Shown here piece after piece: positions 57,113 through 64,000 of a stretch of DNA of 64,000 bases. Origin of the DNA: Owenia fusiformis (taxonomy: Eukaryota; Annelida; Polychaeta; Sabellida; Oweniidae); contig CAIIXF020000002.1 of the NCBI GenBank assembly GCA_903813345.2, forward strand, positions 26,853,223 through 26,917,222, in the 5' to 3' direction. The translations under genes were made by a program, and so were the position numbers. Position 1 is the first letter of the stretch; each line of letters starts with the position of its first letter. Below the pieces are notes generated by a model. The model was given only the letters and a program-made list of their open reading frames with translations, was not told the DNA's origin and made no database searches.

Positions 57113-60100
57113 TATTTAGCATATAACTATTTTTTCAATGTGCACGAATGTGAAAATAAATTTAAGGCTTTATGTTTTGTAATTTGACACACCTTGTATA
57201 CCCTGCTATGTATCTGCGTGTACATATTTTGAGTGAAAAATAAAGCATTAAAAACATTCCTGTCATACATCGTAAATTCATATTTAATGGATGCAAAATA
57301 ACTGTCGACATATCAATAGCGCGTTTAGAGATTTCAATAATTAGTCTCAAGGCGTGCCAATACTTTTTGTAACACTCTTAACAGGTCTTTGCACTGTATG
57401 TGCTTATACGTGCTTAGAGATGTCAAGAGTTGGATACATCGCGTGCTGTGAGGTGTCAAAAATTGGCACGCTTAAGAACCCGGTTTGCTTAGACTTAGTT
57501 TCTAGACGTGCCTTGAGTTTCTCTTAAACCAGTCATGAAAAATTGTGAAAATTTCACACATCGTCAATTTAATGATCATCTTTTGAATGGTAACGATAAA
57601 AGGATGGGTATCGATATGGCGAACTTTTTGAACACACGTTTCTCTTAAACCAGTCATCAAAAAATTTGAATGGTAACAATATTATTTGTAGATGTAAATA
57701 CTTTTCTCTATATTGTTTTAGAAAACACGTCGGACACTTCTTTCGATTTTGGTATCATATGTTCGGAATGAAATATAATAACAACTTTTGATTAAAAATG
57801 ATTTATACCATTTGGGGTAGGGCGTTTCAAGTAGATAAAAATGTGACATGATTTAGAATTAATAATTTCAAATTCAAAACTTACTCATGAGACAATCCTG
57901 TCTATAAAAACAACATCTTGCTTCAATGAATTCTTGACGAAATTCTGTTACAAGGTAAAATTTGGGGGAACTTTAACAGGGGTTTCGCACGGACCCCTCG
58001 AACCCTTGGTCGCTACGAGCATGAATTGGCAAATATACGAGTTAAACTGGTTATGTAAAGCACAAACACGATACAGTGGGGAGTCTATTTGTAAATCAAC
58101 AAAATAAAGAGAGCATGTCTTATATAATGGTATAATATATTTAGTAAAATACTTGTTTTATAAAATAATTATATAGTAAGCTATGTTGTTCTAAATCCTT
58201 AAAAAATGTCAGCTAGTCAGCAGAAAATGTCTGTAAAAATAACATTTTCAGCGTTCAGTTATCCATTATTTGGATAGTTGTAACTTGTTTTAGTCCGTTT
58301 CAACCAAATGGATAATTTATGTTCAAATGAGTCCTCCCTTATTGTAAAGCAAAAAATGGTAGTACTACGGTAATGAATCGCAGCACTTGTTTTGTACTTG
58401 AATATGCTTTGAACGTGAAGATATACAAATAATACATTAATATTCCATACTCTTTGCATTCGTTTGACTTCACTTCTTAAAAGAGAGCTTCGTCTTCACT
58501 CTTTCAAACTAAAATAAACCTGTGAACTCACCGCGCCAATCAGTGTTCGTCGGCCAAATTTGACCGACGTTCTATATATGGTCATTCCTTCTGACGTCAT
58601 CGTTGAGCCCGGAATTGACCAATGACATGCGCATATTTAATTAGAACGCATTTAGCGTATGTTTCTTCAAGCTCGCTGATTGGTGGAAGAAAGGTCAGCG
58701 CGTAGGTCAGAAGTGATTTATTACCCAAACTGTCACCGGTACCCATCGTGGGGGCGGAGCTACTCAACTGTAATATGGTCTCTACTAGGCAGAGTGTAGT
58801 TTAACTAGACTCTGCACGCAGGGTAAATATTCCACTACCTTAAACTCAAAAAATATATTGCAACATACATACAATGATGTATGATAATAATATCGTTATA
58901 AAGTGAGTCTATATCAATGCTCTATGTAGTCTTATTGCTCGTCCTTATCCTTTTCACGTCACTTGTTGCCAAGCTAAGCGTATATGTCTAACATCACCAA
59001 TTAAGCATACATGGTCATTTGCATAAACTGAAAAAAAGAAATAAGCACATGATAGATTTACCTTATGTAGCACCGACCAAATTAATCGAAAATCGAAAAA
59101 TAACGACAGCTTTAAATAATTTTAACTTCATGACTTTCTGATTTTGTTTAATCATATGTACATATAAAATACAATTTAACATGGATGCAATTAATTTAAT
59201 TGGAAATACAATAAGAAGGCGTTTAATTGAGAGTAAACTACATGTTAATAGTTTTGAAATCAAATGAAGATCTTCAGTAGCATGCTATAAGCGGCACCTA
59301 AGTTCCAATTTACAGTATGGCAATGTAATGAAGGCGTGAGGACGATGCTATTCATGCTTTTTTATAATTAATGTAACATATTTACAGTTTATGGTGTCTA
59401 TGACCGTGACAATGACTATAGGTTAATAATGATGTAAAATAAGCCAAAAGAATATTGCACTGCTTAGCTGCAATTAAACCTTTCGCGATCGTGGTTCGCT
59501 TTTTAATCCAGAAGGTACGGAAATATGCACTAGTACTCAAAAAGCCCTCCAAAAGGACAAAATTTAATTGGTCAATATTTTCAAACGATGCAACAATGTT
59601 ATTTGGGTGACCCGAAAGTTCTAAATCAAACTAATTACACAATTTTTGTATTTACACCCGCACGCTAAATAATACAATGGCACCATCAGAAGTATTGTTC
59701 TTTTTTGTCATCGCTTTAATGGCCAGTATACCGAGTATAATCAAGAAAAGCTTGTACAATGACCAAAACGAGTACTGAAGATTTGCTTTCGGACACTGAA
59801 CCGATTGACCTAGATAATAGCGACGCGTCTTTTTTGGTCAACTGCTCAATTGTTTGTGGGTTTCCAATGTAACTCTATAATGCAATTTGAAGATGAGTAC
59901 TTTTATTCTGTTGTTGCATCGAAGTTGCAGTTTGTGGTGCGGTAAGATTGGAATGAAAGTGTTGAAAGTCGAATGAAATTATTTTTTCCAATATGGCGAC
60001 TAGTCAACTGATCACGTGACCCTTTTTCAGGAATATTTTCTTACTTTTCAATCATTGTTTTCACTACGCTATGAACAATGGAAAAAATATCTGTTAAATA

Positions 60101-61645
60101 AAGATTAATAAGAGATCAATCGTTTCTGATAATTTTTCTGTACTCCCGTGCGGGAACGAATATATAGATTGAAAAATAGGTGTGAAAATCCCCATGTTCA
60201 ATCTATGGGGGAAAACAAGGAAGTATGAATTTGTTCCTCTGCGAACTACATCATGGGAAATATTTTGATCTTATGAGGAAAATATTTTTTCTATAGCTGT
60301 ACAAATAGATGTAACCACTTGTTATTATTTGTTTTGCTTGAGTCAGACTTCAATAGGCTTCAATGTTGAAAACTTGCAATGCTAAAGTCGATCGAATCTG
60401 TCCAAACTCAAATGTCACACTAAGGGATAATCCGCAGTAATGTGCATCTATGATTAGTCATGAGAATGTTAGTTGTCGAACGAACAATCAAGGATTTTAA
60501 GGAATTTAAACATTGCATCAATAGAGATTTATAAGATTATAAATCATAAATACAAGGTGGCCTAAAACTAAATTCACTTTCTGATATCCAAAAAGCATTT
60601 TGCAGTCTGTATATGTGAAAATACGGTCTGCATGTTCCTTCAACTGATACTTAAGGATTTGAAAACTAACGTGCAAATGTTTTGTTTAAGTTGAGTGAAT
60701 AGACTACTGTAAAGATATGTTGATTGAAAAACATACACTATTCAAGCGTGCAAGTTCAAAACGCAATGTTATAATCTAAAATGCACAATGATGTGAAAAT
60801 AATAAAACAATAAGTCGGAGAAATGCGACCACACTGTTTTCATAAAATTGATGATTTATTAAATCCGAAAAGCTCAGATTTGTGTTGCAAACTAAAATGG
60901 CGTCCACAGGGGTTCATATGGTGCCACCGCCCTTTTTGAGCCAATCGCTGGGGATTTTGTTCATGGTGCCGAGGAAGAAATTCGGATCGAGAAAAGAAGA
61001 ACTATAACGTGCTCTGGTGAAAGAGGTGGAGCTAGGTTCCAAGTGCAAGCTATGGCGATGCAGACTGTTTTTGTTGTATTGTGTTATGTAGACGCACACC
61101 CTTTGAAAAGAATCCTGTGAACGCACCTGTATGATTACCTTTTTGTCATTAATCAAGGGATAGTTTGACATAATCAGTTCATTGTAATTTTGCAAAAACA
61201 GTGTGAGACAAATCTACTCGTAGTTTAAGTCTTAACCTTTCTGTTTGAGATTCTTGCTCAACTATCTACGAATACATGGTCGTCTGCATGAACTACAAAT
61301 AAAATTAAACTTGTTGCATTTATAATACAGGTTGTTCAATAAGTAAAGCTAATTTTATGTATTCATCATCAATCATTTCAAGAGGAACAACATTTGAAAT
61401 GTGAATATAAATTCCAAAATATGGTTAATGGCATAGAAAGAGGAATAGTGACAGCTTCCATAGCAACTTGGAAAAGGGAAAGGGGTCAAAATTCGCTTTA
61501 CTTCACGTATCATTATTATGAAATAAAAATATGAAAAAAAGTTTGAAGGAGGCAACAAAAAATTGAATTTAATACTTCTTCAGTATAATCGTGTAATATG
61601 TGACATATACATTTATCATAACAATCGTAATTGTGACAGTAGTGG
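57113..61645. other. Intergenic, no gene recognised
   Basis: AT-rich DNA. The only recognised feature is the repeat at 58447-58826. A slightly GC-richer island at 60895-61120 has short frames on both strands without family resemblance. Confidence 0.45.
58447..58826 (+). repeat. Dispersed MITE-like repeat, copy C (long form)
   Basis: Begins TACTCTTTGCATTCGTTTGA, TTAAAAGAGAGCTTCGTCTT and ends TTAACTAGACTCTGCACGCA-GGGTA. The ends match the 83-bp copy at 34248; the interior is about 300 bp longer. Confidence 0.55.
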
Positions 61646-62279
61646 TTAAGGTGAAGCCATGCTGTTAGTGGTACACTGAAGATGTTTAAAGATGTTGCAG
61701 ACGTTGGAATTCCATATCTTCTTGAAAAGTAACGTGATCACCAAGTCAAAACCGCATATAATGAAAATATGATTGATGAAGTTGAATAATGTGAATAACT
61801 GGGATATAAAGATGATCAATGAAAAGAAAGTATACCATAAATAGAAGAAGTGACTGTTAATGCCTTGGTCACAATTGCTCCGATTTTCACTACGGCGCCC
61901 GGCCGAATGAGTATTTTGATCAAAATTGAATACAATATTGAACAAAACACGCAATCGGTCGGGCGCCGGACGATGGATCGGAGCAAATGTGACCCAGGCA
62001 TAACCGAATGATTGTTAGCCCATAAACCCTCATCTTCGACTGAAGTTGAAGAAACTGAAACCTTGTGAATCAACATGATAAACCTCATATTGTTAGAATG
62101 ATAATGGTGATAATGCTATCCAAACTAAGGTGTATTATATATTTAATCATCTTCGGTGTGTAAGCAGGTGAAGATTACTAGCATGTTGATATACAATATC
62201 AAAATTGAGTCATGAAGACACTGTTGCTCACCTCGTCCATTTGGAATGTTGACGTTCCATCATCAGTCTTATTGCTCAT
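61646..62279 (-). CDS. Candidate small membrane-protein gene, interrupted by a MITE
   Basis: Exon 62232-62279 reads MSNKTDDGTSTFQMDE and ends in a good donor (GTGAGC), with an AG just upstream of its ATG. A following exon may start at 62061 (VSVSSTSVEDEGLW...) in matching phase. After about 60 bases it is split by the MITE at 61861-62000. On the far side an open frame continues with hydrophobic segments (YLWYTFFSLIIFISQLF, INHIFIICGFDLVITLLF) to a TAA at 61646-61648. The frame joins smoothly across the insertion site if the MITE and one TAA are disregarded. No family recognised. AT-rich DNA can mimic membrane segments, so this is tentative. Confidence 0.35.
61861..62000. mobile_element. Harbinger-like MITE (140 bp)
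   Basis: Inverted ends TGCCTTGGTCACAATTGCTC and TGCCTGGGTCACATTTGCTC, both going on to CGGCGCCCG. TAA on both sides fits the 3-bp target of PIF/Harbinger elements. Confidence 0.8.
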
Positions 62280-62804
62280 GTAGGTGGCTGAAATCCAAAT
62301 GTATATTTGTGTGTATCGCAGTATAGTATATGGCGGTTTCTTCAATAACCTCAGTAACTGTACTTTCATCTATAGTATTTCAGTTGTTAAATTAAGGTTC
62401 AGTACTTTTTGACAAAAATGGGGGACATGTTCATGTCTGTGTCCGTGTCTGTGAATGCAATGTTCACGTGTCTGTTGATTTTATTATTGATTTGGGCATT
62501 TGGGCTGTTTTCTACATGCATTTTCCTTTCACAGTTTCTAACCAATATGTATTGCAACGGGACGTTTATTCATAACTAAAACAGTCTATTTCAATAGACC
62601 TTTCCAATAAATCCTGAAAATTTTTGTAGATTAAAGAAGCAAAGATATATTGGCTTGATTGATGATGATGTCATTTGCTGTTGGTAGCAATCTGTCCAAG
62701 CAAAAGTAGGATTTTCTTATTGCTAATTTTGAAAAAGAACAACCTATGACATCATCAATGTAGCATCAATAACTCCTATGAAAAAAGTGAGAATTTTATT
62801 AACA

Positions 62805-63979
62805 TACATGTACACCAACCCATTCAAAATGACTTAGATAATCTTGCTTTATGGGCTTATACCTGGAAGATGAATTTTAAAGCACAAACAAGCGCCGATT
62901 TGATTTTCACGGGAACTAGAAACTTACTTATTGAACCTCCCTCTTTACATCTAGGAGATGAACTGATACCAAGATGCAACAGTCATAAGCACTTGGGGCT
63001 AATTCTGGATCAACATTTGAACTTTAATGACCATATTGATCAACTTATCACTAGAGTAATTTCTCTAATGAGACCTTTAAAGAAACTTAGCAAACTTCTT
63101 AAGAGTAAACACTTGGAAACAATTTACAATGCTTTCATTATGCCACATTTTGATTACTGTGATATAATTTACGGTAAAGCTTCAAATTTTAAACTTCAGT
63201 GTTTAGATAGATTGCACTACAGAGCAGCATGTTTGGTTTCTGGTGTTATACATGGGTCAAACACTGCTTCTGTTCTAAGTTCCTTAAACTGGAAATCCCT
63301 ATCAATTAGAAGAGATGAGCATTATAAAATGTTTATGTTTAAATGTAGGTACAATTCTTATCCACCTTTCATTTGTGAATTACTTCAAACCTATGAAAAT
63401 ACTCAGGCTAGGCAACTGAGAGATACAAGACATAACTTAATTCCTACAAAAGCTAGCAACTCATTCCGGAGGTCAACTATTTTGAATGGAATAAGAATAT
63501 GGGACAATTTACACCTTGACACGAGAAGAGGTCAACCAATATCTCGCTTCAAAAGATTAGTAAGAGATTACAGGAGCCCTGTCTCCATGCTACCCACTAC
63601 CAATATGGTAAACGAAATGCCTAGATATGTTGCATCTGCTTTTAACAAACTCAGAGTGGGTCTCCTTTTAAAATCACAGCTATATGCTCATAATTTCACC
63701 AGTGTTAGTGATCCCTTTTGTAAATGTGGATTACCACAAACACCTTCTCATTTTATCTTAAAATGTCCTCTGCTTGTAAACGAGCGTGAAACTTTATTTG
63801 CAGGACTGCGAACTTCAGATCTTCATCTTTTGGTTCAGAATTTGAACACAGTTGACAAAATTCAGTTTCTTTTGTATGGTGATGAAGATTTAGATAATTC
63901 ATTAAATGAAAAATTAATAGAACTTATGAGTCATTTTGTTAATCAAAGTCTGAGCCAAATTGATCGGTTTGGCTAATTT
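62805..63979 (+). mobile_element. LINE ORF2 3' part (5' truncated)
   Basis: A long frame from about 62805 (PIQNDLDNLALWAYTWKMNF) to the stop at 63974-63976. It shows the end of the reverse transcriptase thumb region (HKHLGLILDQHLNFNDHI) and a C-terminal domain ending in CKCGLPQTPSHFILKCP. The catalytic YADD part and endonuclease are absent, so this is a truncated copy of a Jockey/CR1-type element. The frame is uninterrupted, suggesting a fairly young insertion. Its 3' UTR runs to the window edge. Confidence 0.88.
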
Positions 63980-64000
63980 TTGCATGCATGTGTTAACACA

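Noticed and set aside
60897-61007. 36-codon plus-strand frame starting MASTGVHMVPPPF, and a 93-codon minus frame over it
   Set aside because: Slightly GC-richer island, but no splice-consistent continuation or family match on either strand.

Overview
The window is AT-rich animal nuclear DNA. Its genes are split by GT-AG introns, and it is dense in short DNA-transposon relics, foldbacks, minisatellites and 5'-truncated LINE pieces. The protein families (a gigasin-6/class C beta-lactamase-like serine hydrolase, an intronless insect/mollusc-style UDP-glycosyltransferase, an LRR/EF-hand protein, a TNF-receptor-like protein and a cupredoxin-domain secreted protein) suggest a lophotrochozoan invertebrate, most likely a bivalve mollusc. 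That assignment is inference from family resemblance, not from a search. I saw no bacterial features, CRISPR array or convincing virus-like element.

Layout: (1) 2-12104, minus strand: an LRR + EF-hand (LRRC74-like) gene whose 14 exons join in phase. One of its introns carries a tandem array of about 170-bp units, each holding a tRNA-His(GTG) gene on the same strand (14 nearly full copies, two degenerate ends). (2) 14069-18515, minus: a four-exon TNF-receptor-like type I membrane protein without a visible death domain. Its last intron holds a homogeneous 193-bp tandem repeat. (3) 20385-27980, minus: a five-exon beta-lactamase-like secreted hydrolase (590 codons). A complete intronless UGT gene (24213-25802) sits in its second intron on the opposite strand, 193 bp downstream of a 650-bp inverted-repeat element with an 8-bp target duplication. 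(4) 27981-37488: repeat-rich intergenic DNA with a decayed mariner element, foldback repeats and two weak gene fragments. (5) 37489-55121, plus: a seven-exon gene for a small secreted protein of 229 residues, with a signal peptide, a Cys-containing helical region and a cupredoxin domain that has lost one copper-ligand histidine. Its introns are swollen by nested elements, LINE pieces, a 641-bp duplication and minisatellites. (6) 55122-64000: a TA-flanked element next to the gene end, mostly empty AT-rich DNA, a candidate small membrane-protein gene with a Harbinger-like MITE inside its exon, and a 5'-truncated LINE.

The most unusual theme is that several tandem repeats have grown out of splice sites. 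A 53-bp repeat (about 7 copies) and a 71-bp duplication copy the 3' splice sites of exons 6 and 7 of the cupredoxin gene. A ~50-bp repeat (4 units) copies a 3' splice site of the LRR gene. A 46-bp duplication copies a candidate 5' splice site near 32.5 kb. Each leaves a row of decoy splice sites next to a real exon. All exon models here come from reading splice consensus and phase by eye, and have no transcript support.
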